DNA of 28,109 nt, taken from positions 1 through 28,109 of the forward strand of contig DASPJL010000153.1 of assembly GCA_035628645.1 (NCBI GenBank). The letters run 5' to 3'. Below the pieces are notes generated by a model, which was not told the origin of the DNA, ran no database searches, and saw only the letters and a list, made by a program, of their open reading frames with translations. The position numbers were made by a program, and so were the translations under genes. Positions 1 to 8,560 of this stretch are shown here, one piece after another (position 1 is the stretch's first letter; every line of letters starts with the position of its first letter). This DNA comes from DASPJL01 sp035628645. GTDB lineage: Bacteria > Bacteroidota > Bacteroidia > Cytophagales > Cyclobacteriaceae.

Positions 1-248
1 TCAGAAGTGTATTTGAAAGATCACTTGAACATGAAATAATGGTCACACAATCTATTAATAGAATTGTAGACAAATGCCATAAGGCAAAAGATTACACCAC
101 AGCAAATTTCTTTAACTGGTTCTTACAAGAACAAATCGAAGAAGAATTTATCGCAAGAAGGGCGCTTGAACTGTTTGATGTAATCGGAGAAGAGGGCGTT
201 GGTACCTATATGATTGACAAGAAAATACCGGAAATTAAATACGAGTAG
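1..248 (+). CDS. ftnA: Ferritin, non-haem (C-terminal part, cut by window edge)
   Basis: This is the C-terminal half of a bacterial ferritin, the cytoplasmic 24-subunit cage that oxidises Fe(II) and stores iron. The frame is open from base 3 and ends at TAG 246-248, leaving 81 visible residues. From memory the alignment with E. coli FtnA is close: HEIMVTQSIN matches the HEQLITQKIN helix with its ferroxidase Glu. WFLQEQIEEE matches WYVSEQHEEE, which holds the Gln and Glu of the iron site. GTYMIDKKI matches the last helix before the tail. The first half, with the other ferroxidase ligands, lies outside the window. A strong terminator follows at once, so this is the last gene of its unit. A bacterioferritin is unlikely because the C-terminal layout is FtnA-like. 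Confidence 0.9.
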   Translation, partial: RSVFERSLEHEIMVTQSINRIVDKCHKAKDYTTANFFNWFLQEQIEEEFIARRALELFDVIGEEGVGTYMIDKKIPEIKYE

Positions 249-289
249 CAAGTATTGACTAATTAGTCTTTAGACGTAGACATAAGATT

Positions 290-316
290 AAAAGGCCAGG
301 TAGTCCCTGGCCTTTT
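290..316 (+). terminator. Rho-independent terminator of the ferritin gene
   Basis: An 11-bp perfect stem (290-300 pairs with 306-316, core AAGGCCAGG/CCTGGCCTT) closes a 5-nt loop and runs into a T tract at 313-318. It lies 41 bp after the ferritin stop. The T tract is only on the plus-strand side, so it should act mainly on plus-strand transcription. Confidence 0.85.
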
Positions 317-383
317 TTAATATCCGATTGTCAAATCAGCTCGTAAAATTTAACACATTCAAAATTAGTCATATGAAGACTAA

Positions 384-674
384 TTACTCAAGACTTAAAG
401 ACTGCCCACTATCCATTATTTCCTTAAACACCTTAAAGGCTTCTGTTTCATTTGTTTCAGAAAGCCAAATGTTTTCTGGCTGAAAACATATAATAGGAGC
501 GAACTTACAACGATCCGTGCATTCAGTTATAATTATCTCCACCTCGTCTCCGAGTTTACCGGACTTAATTACCTTTTCAAAAAACTTTTCCAGATCAGTT
601 CCACCTCTTTTCCTACATTTACTTCCCTGACAGATATAAATGACTTTATCCGGAAATGATGGTTTCTTTCCCAT
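384..674 (-). CDS. Thioredoxin-fold [2Fe-2S] ferredoxin-like protein
   Basis: This is a 96-residue protein of the small (2Fe-2S) ferredoxin family with a thioredoxin-like fold, related to the 24-kDa NuoE-type subunit and to Aquifex-type ferredoxins. Cys15 and Cys20 (CQGSKC) and Cys52 and Cys56 (CTDRC, followed by a conserved AP) are the expected four cluster ligands. Cys63 is extra. Charged residues surround the cluster and there is no signal peptide, so it should be a cytoplasmic electron carrier or cluster protein. It starts 11 bp after the heptose-kinase stop on the same strand, so it is probably the last gene of that unit. The partner cannot be told from the sequence. Confidence 0.75.
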   Translation of the reverse strand: MGKKPSFPDKVIYICQGSKCRKRGGTDLEKFFEKVIKSGKLGDEVEIIITECTDRCKFAPIICFQPENIWLSETNETEAFKVFKEIMDSGQSLSLE

Positions 675-685
675 AAGAACTAAGG

Positions 686-1711
686 TTAAAGCAAGCTTCT
701 TTCTTTTTCTATATGCGTCCCGTAAAGCTTTTCCTTTTTAGCTTCTTTTAAAAGCGCTTTTTTATTAATTGGAACAACCCCTACCTGTTCACATACTAAT
801 CCACCACCCAAATTAGACAATGCAGCTATAAAAGTTGGTGAAAGGCCTAATGCCAGACAAACCCCGGCAATACTAATTACAGTGTCGCCAGCTCCTGAAA
901 CATCTGAAATTTCCCTCTGAAGGGCAGGAAGTAACTGTTTGGATTTATTAAAATCAATGTATACACCTCTTTCTGACAGTGTTAATAACACTCCTTTGAG
1001 TTCTAATTTTTCCTTCAACAATTCTACGGAACTTTTAAGTGCATCAAGATCAGCGGGATCTATATCCACCTTTAGTCCTTCTTTTAATTCCTTAAAATTT
1101 GGCTTAAATAATGTTGCTCCTTTATACTTTAAAAAATTCCTTTTTTTTGGGTCGACGATGGTAACAATATTAAGTTTGTTGGCTAGTTCAATGGTAGAGT
1201 GGATAATATTATCTGTAATTGTACCCTTGTCGTAATCCTCAAAAATCACGGCCTGGCAGTCCAGAAGTATTTCTTTTATTTTTTCCCATAATAGCTTTTC
1301 TTCCTGAACCTCTAAAGGATGATCATTTTCAGAATCGATCCTAAGCATGTGCTGTGAACCAGACAGAATTCTATGCTTTACGGTAGTAATCCTGGAAGGG
1401 CTTGTTATAATGCCGGAAGTACTTATGCCAAGGCTTTCAAAATTTGAAAAAATTGTTTTAGCATCTTCATCCTCTCCAATCACTGAACAAATAACAGGAG
1501 AAGCGCCCAGTGCATGAATATTGATTGCAACATTCCCTGCACCACCCAACCTGGACTCCCTTTTATGTACATCAACTATAGGTACCGGGGCTTCAGGGGA
1601 TATCCTGTCGACCTTACCCCATAGATAAGAGTCGACCATGACATCCCCTATTATTAAAACCTTAAGCTTATTGAAAGCTTCAAATATTTCTTCAATTGAA
1701 TTAAAGTGCAT
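686..1711 (-). CDS. rfaE1: PfkB-family heptose-7-phosphate kinase (RfaE1/HldE kinase domain)
   Basis: The 341-residue PfkB sugar kinase has the layout of the HldE N-terminal domain, which phosphorylates D-glycero-D-manno-heptose 7-phosphate at C1 on the way to ADP-heptose for lipopolysaccharide core. Seen in the protein: the start IGDVMVDSYLWG (21-32), RISPEAPVP (36-44), the glycine-rich GGAGN (56-60), and the PfkB signature DVSGAGDT (270-277) with catalytic Asp276. The nucleotidyltransferase domain of bifunctional HldE is absent, so that step must be encoded elsewhere. The ATG overlaps the stop of the upstream aminotransferase (TAATG), which points to translational coupling. A related PfkB kinase with another substrate cannot be excluded. 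Confidence 0.8.
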   Translation of the reverse strand: MHFNSIEEIFEAFNKLKVLIIGDVMVDSYLWGKVDRISPEAPVPIVDVHKRESRLGGAGNVAINIHALGASPVICSVIGEDEDAKTIFSNFESLGISTSGIITSPSRITTVKHRILSGSQHMLRIDSENDHPLEVQEEKLLWEKIKEILLDCQAVIFEDYDKGTITDNIIHSTIELANKLNIVTIVDPKKRNFLKYKGATLFKPNFKELKEGLKVDIDPADLDALKSSVELLKEKLELKGVLLTLSERGVYIDFNKSKQLLPALQREISDVSGAGDTVISIAGVCLALGLSPTFIAALSNLGGGLVCEQVGVVPINKKALLKEAKKEKLYGTHIEKERSLL

Positions 1712-2904
1712 TATTTTAATTTAGCCAACTCCGTCTTAATACGGGAAATAGCTTTCTTGAGGTTTTCATCTGAGGCTGCAAACGAAATTCTGATACAGTT
1801 AGCATCTCCAAATGCATCTCCAGGTACTAATGCCACGTGAGCATTATTTAAAAGGAACATACAAAGATCATCAGAGTTTTTAATTTGCTCACTTCCATTA
1901 TACTTTCCAAAATAAGCGCTTACATCAGGAAAAATATAAAATGCTCCTTTTGGCACATTTGTTTTGATTCCAGGTATTTCATTTAATAAACCCAGCACCA
2001 AATCCCTTCTTCTTAAATAAGCTTTTGCCATTTCTTTAGCAGAAGTCAAATCTCCGGTTAAACCTGCTACCGCTGCTTTTTGTGTAATGGAACAAGTACC
2101 TGAAGTAGTTTGTCCCTGCATTTTATCGCATGCTTTTGCTATTTCTAATGGAGCGCCGATAAAGCCCAATCTCCATCCGGTCATTGCAAAGCCTTTTGAC
2201 ATTCCGTTAACAGTGATGGTCCTGTCTTTAACAATATCCAGGGATCCGATACTGAAGAAATCATTATTGAACGAAATATATTCATAGATTTCATCGGCAA
2301 TTATAAAGACATTTTCATGTTTAGCAACAACCTGTGCAATCTCTGTTAATTCTTGTTTTGTAAATATTGACCCCGTTGGGTTGCAAGGTGATGAATATAA
2401 AATGGCCTTCGTTCTTGGAGTAATGGCGTCAGCCACTTGTTTAGCGGTTACCTTAAAATCGTTTTCAATTCCGCCGTGAATAACTACGGGTTTACCTTCG
2501 GCTAACTTTACCATTTCCACATAACTTACCCAATATGGGGCAAAAATTATTACTTCATCCCCAGGGTTAAGCAACGCCATCAATACATTCGTAATCGAAT
2601 GTTTTGCTCCTGTAGATACTACTATATTTTCAGGTTTGAAATCTAAATTATTATCACGCTTAAACTTATCTGCAACTGCTTTTCTTAAATCGGGGAATCC
2701 CGGAACAGGTGAATAAAAATGGAAGCCATCATCAATGGCTTTTTTGGCAGCATCTTTAATGTGTTGAGGTGTTTGAAAATCAGGTTCCCCCACACTTAGG
2801 CTTATTACATCAAAGCCTTGTGCTGCAAGCTCTCTCGCTTTCTTCGTCATTGCTAAAGTTTGCGATTCTGAAAGAGCATTAATCCTGTTAGATAAAACAT
2901 TCAT
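1711..2904 (-). CDS. Aspartate aminotransferase, class I PLP enzyme
   Basis: This is a fold-type I PLP aminotransferase that moves the amino group between aspartate/glutamate and their 2-oxoacids in the cytoplasm. From the chosen ATG at 2904 it has 397 residues and starts MNVLSNRINALSESQTLAM, typical for the family. The frame stays open upstream to 3039, but that 45-residue extension is not family-like. Landmarks: SVGEPDF near residue 37, SPCNPTG with Asn175, IADEIYE with Asp204, NGMSKGFAMTGWRLG with the PLP Lys237 and Arg245, and a C-terminal CIRISFA with the substrate-carboxylate Arg. It is first in a unit with the heptose kinase and ferredoxin-like gene. Broader specificity, for example prephenate or aromatic substrates, is possible. 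Confidence 0.9.
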   Translation of the reverse strand: MNVLSNRINALSESQTLAMTKKARELAAQGFDVISLSVGEPDFQTPQHIKDAAKKAIDDGFHFYSPVPGFPDLRKAVADKFKRDNNLDFKPENIVVSTGAKHSITNVLMALLNPGDEVIIFAPYWVSYVEMVKLAEGKPVVIHGGIENDFKVTAKQVADAITPRTKAILYSSPCNPTGSIFTKQELTEIAQVVAKHENVFIIADEIYEYISFNNDFFSIGSLDIVKDRTITVNGMSKGFAMTGWRLGFIGAPLEIAKACDKMQGQTTSGTCSITQKAAVAGLTGDLTSAKEMAKAYLRRRDLVLGLLNEIPGIKTNVPKGAFYIFPDVSAYFGKYNGSEQIKNSDDLCMFLLNNAHVALVPGDAFGDANCIRISFAASDENLKKAISRIKTELAKLK

Positions 2905-3356
2905 TTCTTTTAAAATTTGTATCTGTGTTAAGTTTAAACCCGGCAAAATTAGAAAATCAAGACTTCTGAACCTATATTTTTTTAACAAAAATGAAGTTAA
3001 TGAATAAATAAACCATAAGGTTGTGGGGGACGGCGCCACACCTTAGTCCATCTTAAAATAATACCAAATATTCCTACATTGAAACTACATTGGAGGAACA
3101 TTGGAGGAACAAAATGCCAGAAAGCGGCTTAAAAATTAGAATAATACAAAATCTGAGTTAATAAAACGGTGAGAAGAAACAAACCTGACAGTATTCGATG
3201 TTCCTCTAATTTATTTATCTAAACCATCTATATCCCCCAACTTTTCTGACTGGTCCCCGATATCCCATAAAATTTTCCTGTGTCCTATAAAAAGAAAGGG
3301 CTTATCCTCACCTATAATTTTAACATACTGTAAAGGCCGTTTTGTAAATTTGCATC
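2905..3356. other. Non-coding gap between divergent aminotransferase unit and uvrA
   Basis: This 452-bp stretch should hold the divergent promoters. No convincing gene is seen: the frame running upstream of the aminotransferase start lacks family likeness. It contains an 11-bp unit (ACATTGGAGGA) repeated twice in tandem at 3087-3108. A matching inverted copy of part of it (ATGTTCCTC) lies at 3198-3206. No RNA gene was recognised. Confidence 0.5.
2944..2951 (-). promoter_or_regulatory. Possible -7 promoter element for the aminotransferase unit
   Basis: The minus strand reads TAATTTTG, a match to the Bacteroidetes -7 consensus TAnnTTTG, 39 bp ahead of the ATG at 2904. No TTTG at the usual -33 spacing is seen; the nearest, at 2986-2989, is too far. 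Such short matches occur by chance in AT-rich DNA. Confidence 0.3.
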
Positions 3357-6242
3357 ATGAATGGAACAACCTCAGAAACAAGTGAAGTGAAAATTGAAGA
3401 AACTAAGGGTTTTTCTGATAATACAGGATTCGATTTTATTGAAATCTTTGGCGCCAGAGAGCATAATCTTAAAAACATCGATGTAAATATTCCCAGAAAC
3501 AAACTTGTTGTGATTACCGGTATCAGTGGAAGCGGGAAATCTTCCCTTGCTTTTGATACCATCTATGCAGAAGGACAAAGGCGATACATGGAAAGCTTTT
3601 CTACTTATGCGCGCTCATTTATGGGAGACATGGAAAGGCCGGATGTAGATAAGATCAATGGATTAAGCCCTGTAATATCTATTGAACAAAAAACAACTTC
3701 CAAAAATCCCCGCTCTACAGTAGGCACCGTAACAGAAATATACGATTTTCTGCGTTTGCTTTATGCAAGAGCCGGCGAAGCTTTTTCTTATGCTACAGGA
3801 AATAAAATGGTTCGCCAGTCAGAAGACCAGATCAACGAACATATTTTTAAAAGCTTTAATCAGAAAAAACTAACCCTGCTTGCTCCAATTGTGAAGGGAA
3901 GAAAAGGTCATTACCGCGAACTTTTCCTTCAGGTAAGAAAGATGGGATTTAGCAAAGTGAGGATAGATGGAGAGGTTCAGGAAATAACGGCCAAAATGCA
4001 ATTGGACCGCTACAAGATCCATGACATTGAGATTGTAATCGATCGTATAATCGTAAAAGAAGAAGACAAGTACCGCATCAGTCAATCCATTAAAACGGCC
4101 ATGCTTCACGGCAAAGGCGTAATGATGATTCTGGATGACGAAAATAAGGTCCAGCATTTCTCTAAATATTTAATGGATCCTGAGTCTGGAATATCTTACG
4201 ATGAACCCGCTCCAAATATGTTTTCTTTTAACTCCCCTTATGGCGCTTGCCCTTCTTGTAATGGATTGGGTGAGATAGAAGAAATTACAAAAGATTCTAT
4301 AATTCCCGATGATTCGCTTAGTATTAGCCGTGGAGCTATTGGACCACTTGGTGAATACAGGGACATATGGATTTTTAAAAAGATTGAATCTGTATTAAAA
4401 AAATATAATCTGAATCTTTCAACGGCTATAAAGGAGATTCCTGAAGAAGCACTGAATGTAATTCTTTATGGCGCAAAAGAACCTGTAGCTGTAAAGTCGG
4501 TTAAATACCCGGGAACTGAGTGGAGTACAAAGTTTGAGGGCGTAATTCCTTTTCTTCAAAAACTGCAGGAAAGTGAATCCGATAAAGCACAAAGCTGGGC
4601 TTCTGGTTTCACGAACATTAAAATTTGCCCGGAGTGCCACGGGGACAGGTTAAAGAAGGAATCCCTTCATTTTAAAATTGACAATAAAAACATTGCTGAA
4701 TTGGCAAAAATGGATGTTGTTCAACTGAAGGAATGGTTTGAGAATCTTGAAGAAAGACTGTCCGACCGACAAAACATAATCGCGGCTGAAGTTTTAAAAG
4801 AGATCAGAAAACGAATACATTTCCTCCTAGACGTAGGCCTTGACTATATCACGCTAAACCGTCCCTTAAGAACCCTCTCAGGAGGAGAAGCTCAAAGGAT
4901 CCGTTTGGCCACACAAATTGGAACTCAACTTATAAATGTGCTGTATATTTTGGATGAGCCAAGTATCGGGCTTCACCAAAGAGACAACACAAAACTTATA
5001 AAGGCACTTCAGGATCTCCGGGATTTAGGAAATTCGGTTTTAGTGGTAGAACATGACAAAGATATGATGCTTGAATCGGATCATATTGTGGACATTGGCC
5101 CTGGAGCGGGAAGGCATGGAGGATCTGTGGTAGCACAGGGAGACCCGAAGGCGTTTTTAAAACAAAATTCTACTACCGCTCAATATTTAAAAGGAATACT
5201 TAACATTTCTATTCCTGAAAAAAGAAGGGCCGGTACGGGGAAAAACCTGATGCTAAAGGGTGCTAAAGGTCATAATTTAAAGAATGTAAACCTAACCCTT
5301 CCGCTGGGAAAAATGATTTGCATTACAGGGGTTTCCGGTAGTGGAAAATCATCATTAATTCATCATACACTTTATCCGATTCTTAATAAATATATATACA
5401 AATCAAAAACAGAGCCTTTGCCTTTTGAAGATATTCAGGGATTAGAACATCTGGACAAGGTAATAGAAGTAGACCAGTCTCCGATCGGAAGAACGCCCAG
5501 ATCTAATCCTGCAACTTATACGGGTGTTTTTTCAGAAATTCGCTCGCTTTTCACTGAATTACCGGAAGCAAAAATAAGAGGTTATAAACCAGGAAGATTT
5601 TCTTTTAATGTAAAAGGTGGAAGATGTGAGGGTTGTGAAGGCGCGGGGTTAAAAACGATTGAAATGGATTTCCTTCCTGATGTACATGTTCCTTGTGAAA
5701 TTTGTAAAGGAAAACGATATAACCGGGAAACGTTGGAAGTGCGGTTTAAAGGAAAGTCGATTTCTGATGTACTCGATATGACGGTGGAGCAGGCGGTAGA
5801 GTTTTTTGAAAATCAACCAAGGATTTTAAGAAAAATCAAGACGTTAAACGAGGTCGGTCTTGACTATATAACATTAGGACAACACGCAACAACCCTTTCT
5901 GGAGGAGAAGCGCAAAGAGTGAAGTTAGCCACCGAGCTTTCTAAAAAGGATACCGGAAAAACCTTTTACATTCTTGATGAACCTACTACAGGCCTCCACT
6001 TTCAGGATATTCAACATTTAATTGATGTCTTAGGAAAGCTTGCCGATAAGGGAAATACCGTATTGATCATTGAACATAATCTTGATATTATTAAAATCGC
6101 AGATTACATTATAGATTTAGGTCCGGAGGGAGGGAAAAAAGGTGGAAATATACTTTGTGAAGGAACTCCTGAAGAAGTCGCAAAAAATAAAAAAAGCTAT
6201 ACGGCCGTTTATTTAAAGAAAGAACTGGAGCTATCACGTTGA
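3357..6242 (+). CDS. uvrA: UvrABC excinuclease subunit A
   Basis: UvrA is the damage-sensing ATPase of nucleotide excision repair; it loads UvrB at distorted DNA. The 961-residue protein carries both ABC modules. Module one: Walker A GISGSGKS at 55-62, then the UvrB-binding insert (about 140-250), FSFNSPYGACPSC, CPECHGDRL, signature LSGGEAQRIRLA and Walker B YILDEPSIGLH. Module two: GVSGSGKSS, the zinc-finger pair CEGC and CEIC, LSGGEAQRVKLA and YILDEPTTGLH. Presence of the UvrB-binding region argues for true UvrA rather than the shorter UvrA2 type. A divergent, acidic extension of about 25 residues precedes the first strand (FIEIFGAREHNLKNI). The next Met is far inside, so the ATG at 3357 is the only reasonable start. 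Confidence 0.97.
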   Translation: MNGTTSETSEVKIEETKGFSDNTGFDFIEIFGAREHNLKNIDVNIPRNKLVVITGISGSGKSSLAFDTIYAEGQRRYMESFSTYARSFMGDMERPDVDKINGLSPVISIEQKTTSKNPRSTVGTVTEIYDFLRLLYARAGEAFSYATGNKMVRQSEDQINEHIFKSFNQKKLTLLAPIVKGRKGHYRELFLQVRKMGFSKVRIDGEVQEITAKMQLDRYKIHDIEIVIDRIIVKEEDKYRISQSIKTAMLHGKGVMMILDDENKVQHFSKYLMDPESGISYDEPAPNMFSFNSPYGACPSCNGLGEIEEITKDSIIPDDSLSISRGAIGPLGEYRDIWIFKKIESVLKKYNLNLSTAIKEIPEEALNVILYGAKEPVAVKSVKYPGTEWSTKFEGVIPFLQKLQESESDKAQSWASGFTNIKICPECHGDRLKKESLHFKIDNKNIAELAKMDVVQLKEWFENLEERLSDRQNIIAAEVLKEIRKRIHFLLDVGLDYITLNRPLRTLSGGEAQRIRLATQIGTQLINVLYILDEPSIGLHQRDNTKLIKALQDLRDLGNSVLVVEHDKDMMLESDHIVDIGPGAGRHGGSVVAQGDPKAFLKQNSTTAQYLKGILNISIPEKRRAGTGKNLMLKGAKGHNLKNVNLTLPLGKMICITGVSGSGKSSLIHHTLYPILNKYIYKSKTEPLPFEDIQGLEHLDKVIEVDQSPIGRTPRSNPATYTGVFSEIRSLFTELPEAKIRGYKPGRFSFNVKGGRCEGCEGAGLKTIEMDFLPDVHVPCEICKGKRYNRETLEVRFKGKSISDVLDMTVEQAVEFFENQPRILRKIKTLNEVGLDYITLGQHATTLSGGEAQRVKLATELSKKDTGKTFYILDEPTTGLHFQDIQHLIDVLGKLADKGNTVLIIEHNLDIIKIADYIIDLGPEGGKKGGNILCEGTPEEVAKNKKSYTAVYLKKELELSR

Positions 6243-6328
6243 TATTGTCTAAGTCTTTTTTTAAGCAATACGAATAACACTTTAATCCCAAAAAATAAAA
6301 TCAATTTTTTAATTTAAAACTATGAGCT

Positions 6329-6559
6329 ATGTGGAAAGAAGAAAACAATTCTTTAAATCGAACATTTGAGTTCAAAAACTTTATCGAAGCTTTTGGCTTT
6401 ATGAGTAAAGTAGCCCTTATTGCCGAAAAACTGGACCATCACCCTACATGGACGAATGTCTATAACAAAGTAGAAGTAAAATTAAATACCCATAGTGAAG
6501 GTTTCACAGTAACCGAAAAGGACCGGAAACTTGCCGAAGCTATTGATAAAGTATTTTAA
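6329..6559 (+). CDS. Pterin-4a-carbinolamine dehydratase (short form)
   Basis: This 76-residue protein belongs to the 4a-hydroxytetrahydrobiopterin dehydratase family, which dehydrates the carbinolamine made by pterin-dependent hydroxylases such as phenylalanine hydroxylase. The active-site pattern is intact: Glu33-x3-His37-His38-Pro39-x5-Tyr45-x9-His55, then Asp65. It is shorter than the usual 95-105 residues because it begins directly at the FEF strand, and this short N-terminus seems common in Bacteroidota. An out-of-frame ATG sits 7 bp upstream at 6322 and opens only 15 codons. It lies 86 bp after uvrA on the same strand; a functional link is not evident. No aromatic-amino-acid hydroxylase is in the window. 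Confidence 0.88.
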   Translation: MWKEENNSLNRTFEFKNFIEAFGFMSKVALIAEKLDHHPTWTNVYNKVEVKLNTHSEGFTVTEKDRKLAEAIDKVF

Positions 6560-6585
6560 GGTATAATCAGATTTTTTGTTGATTT

Positions 6586-6613
6586 AGGAAGAGAGGATAG
6601 AAAGCATCTTCCT
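6586..6613 (+). terminator. Weak hairpin between convergent genes
   Basis: AGGAAGA (6586-6592) and TCTTCCT (6607-6613) form a 7-bp stem with a 14-nt loop, followed by TTTT. It sits between the convergent pterin dehydratase and omega-amidase genes, where a terminator is expected. The long loop makes it a modest candidate. Confidence 0.4.
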
Positions 6614-6634
6614 TTTTCCTATGTCCGAATTTTC

Positions 6635-7414
6635 TTAAACAATTTCAAAATCATCAGCATCCAAATTGGTTGGGAATGCCTTTCGAAAGGTATACAATTC
6701 TTCCGCTTTCAGGGAAACGGTTGTAATTACCTCCTTATCCTTTTCTGTGAAAAGTATCTCTCCGTTGGGATGAATTATACTGGAATCTCCAGAATAGTGA
6801 TGTCCATTTCCATCTACTCCGACCCTGTTCACGCCCACTACAAAAGAGAGATTCTCGATCGCCCGGGCTCTTATTAATGTACTCCAGGCAATATTTCTTT
6901 TTTCGGGCCAATTCGCCACGTAAATAAGACAATCATACGAAAGGTCCTTGCTTTGTCTGCTCCAAACCGGAAACCGAAGATCGTAACATGTAAGCGGTAA
7001 AACTCGCCAACCTTTAAGTTCCTTTATTGTTTTTTCATTGCCGGCAGTATATGTTTCATGCTCCTTCGCCATACGGAACAAATGCCTTTTATCATAATAA
7101 TCAAAAGTTCCGTCGGCTTCCATCCAGATAAGCCGATTATAAAAATTGTCCTTTTCCCTCACTATATAGCTTCCCACTACCACGGCCTCGGTCTGGGCAG
7201 CCATTTGCTTCATCCACCGAAAGGTTTTACTATTCATGGGTTCGGCCAGGGACTGGGCTTTCATGGAAAAACCAGTAGAAAACATTTCGGGTAAAACAAT
7301 TAAATCTGTTTTCTCATTGATCTGCCATAGCTTTTCCTCCAACATGGGTAGATTGGCATCTGTATTTTCCCAATGAAGGTCTGTTTGAATTAATGTAACT
7401 TTTAAATCTTGCAT
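6635..7414 (-). CDS. Nitrilase-superfamily omega-amidase (YafV type)
   Basis: The 259-residue C-N hydrolase has the full catalytic triad: Glu43 (LPEMFSTGF), Lys109 (YDKRHLF) and Cys143 (TCYDLRFPVW). FSTGFS and CYDLRFPVWSR are typical of the YafV/omega-amidase branch, which hydrolyses 2-oxoglutaramate or 2-oxosuccinamate to the 2-oxoacid and ammonia. Its first 13 bp overlap the end of the YbdL-type aminotransferase. That pairing fits the glutamine transaminase/omega-amidase (glutaminase II) route, in which the amidase removes the 2-oxoglutaramate made when glutamine donates its amino group. It is cytoplasmic, with no signal peptide. Assignment to the superfamily is firm; substrate is inferred from motif style and neighbour. 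Confidence 0.85.
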   Translation of the reverse strand: MQDLKVTLIQTDLHWENTDANLPMLEEKLWQINEKTDLIVLPEMFSTGFSMKAQSLAEPMNSKTFRWMKQMAAQTEAVVVGSYIVREKDNFYNRLIWMEADGTFDYYDKRHLFRMAKEHETYTAGNEKTIKELKGWRVLPLTCYDLRFPVWSRQSKDLSYDCLIYVANWPEKRNIAWSTLIRARAIENLSFVVGVNRVGVDGNGHHYSGDSSIIHPNGEILFTEKDKEVITTVSLKAEELYTFRKAFPTNLDADDFEIV

Positions 7415-8541
7415 AATTTTTCAGCAGCAGCTTCCAGGGTTGAATTTTCTTTGGCAAAGCAGAATCTCAAAACTTTGTTGTCTTTCTTATCATGATGAAA
7501 AACTGAGACAGGAATAGAAGCAACACCTACTTCCTTAACCAGCCTTATGGCCAAATCATAGTCCGATTCTAAGGTCACTTCTTCATAATTCAATAATTGA
7601 AAAAATGTTCCTTCACAAGGCATGATTTTAAAACGCGAAGGTTTAATTAAAGATTGAAAATAATCCCTCTTTTGTTTATAAAAACCAGGAAGCCCAATAT
7701 AGTTCTGTTTATTTCCTAAAAAATCTGCCAAAGCATGCTGCATTGGAGTAGGGGCGCTGAATGTAGAAAATTGATGAATTTTTCGGAATTCAAGCGTGAG
7801 CTCCGGAGGCGCAATGCAATAACCAATTCGCCAGCCGGTGGTATGAAAAGTTTTTCCAAAGGATGAAAGCACAAAAGTTCGCTTTCTTAATTCTTCATAT
7901 TTCAGTAAGCTCTCATGTTGTCCGTCAAAAATAATATGTTCATATACTTCATCACTTATTATGAATGTCGAAGAATTTTGAACGATGTGCCGAAGCGCTT
8001 CTATATCTTCCCTTGAAATAATTGCTCCGGTCGGATTATGCGGGGAATTAAGGATTATTAACCTGGTTTTATTGTTAAATACACTTTTAACCTTTTCCCA
8101 ATCAATTTTATAATCAGGGTAGGTTAAGGGAACAAAGCGACAAATTCCACCATTGAGTTCTACATCCGCTACATAACTATCAAAAGCCGGCTCAAAGATG
8201 ATCGCTTCATCTCCAGGTTTGATCAACGCGGTAATGGCAGCAAAAAGGGCTTCTGTTGCTCCAACGGTAATTGTAATTTCTGTCACCGGATCAGTATTTA
8301 CACCATATAGCTCCAGGTTCTTTTGAGCGATCATTTCTCTCAGTTTCATAACACCCTGCATAGGTGCGTACTGATTATGACCTGCCCTCATATGTGCAGA
8401 CACCAAATCACGCAGTTCCGAGGAAGATGGAAAATCCGGGAATCCCTGTGAAAGGTTTATAGCGTTATTTTCTGCAGCCATTTTCGACATCACAGAAAAT
8501 ATAGACGTGCCAAGTGAAGGCAATTTAGACCTAAAGTTCAC
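7402..8541 (-). CDS. Methionine/glutamine aminotransferase (YbdL type)
   Basis: This 379-residue PLP enzyme of fold type I is like E. coli YbdL and mammalian kynurenine aminotransferase/glutamine transaminase K. Such enzymes prefer methionine and aromatic amino acids and can use glutamine to re-aminate 4-methylthio-2-oxobutanoate. Landmarks: INLSQGFPDF (28-37), YAPMQGV (58-64), NSPHNPTG with Asn169, SDEVYEH with Asp197, SSFGKTFHTTGWRIGY with PLP Lys230 and Arg238, and LRFCFA near the C-terminus. It starts 19 bp after the peptide deformylase stop and overlaps the omega-amidase, so the three genes are probably co-transcribed. Confidence 0.88.
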   Translation of the reverse strand: MNFRSKLPSLGTSIFSVMSKMAAENNAINLSQGFPDFPSSSELRDLVSAHMRAGHNQYAPMQGVMKLREMIAQKNLELYGVNTDPVTEITITVGATEALFAAITALIKPGDEAIIFEPAFDSYVADVELNGGICRFVPLTYPDYKIDWEKVKSVFNNKTRLIILNSPHNPTGAIISREDIEALRHIVQNSSTFIISDEVYEHIIFDGQHESLLKYEELRKRTFVLSSFGKTFHTTGWRIGYCIAPPELTLEFRKIHQFSTFSAPTPMQHALADFLGNKQNYIGLPGFYKQKRDYFQSLIKPSRFKIMPCEGTFFQLLNYEEVTLESDYDLAIRLVKEVGVASIPVSVFHHDKKDNKVLRFCFAKENSTLEAAAEKLCKI

Positions 8542-8560
8542 TTTCTTTTAATAAGCGTTT

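Noticed and set aside
2905..3039. N-terminal extension of the aminotransferase by 45 residues
   Set aside because: The extension is not family-like. The ATG at 2904 starts the normal MNVLSNRINALSES sequence.
3087..3108. Tandem 11-bp repeat (ACATTGGAGGA twice) as an operator or mobile-element end
   Set aside because: Two copies with no symmetry and no nearby transposase; a chance or slippage duplication explains it.
3345..3352. TAAATTTG, a perfect -7 match ahead of uvrA
   Set aside because: It ends 4 bp before the ATG, so transcription would begin at or within the start codon. No plausible downstream start exists.
3320..3578. Minus-strand frames over the start of uvrA
   Set aside because: They have no domain likeness and lie opposite the conserved UvrA Walker A region.
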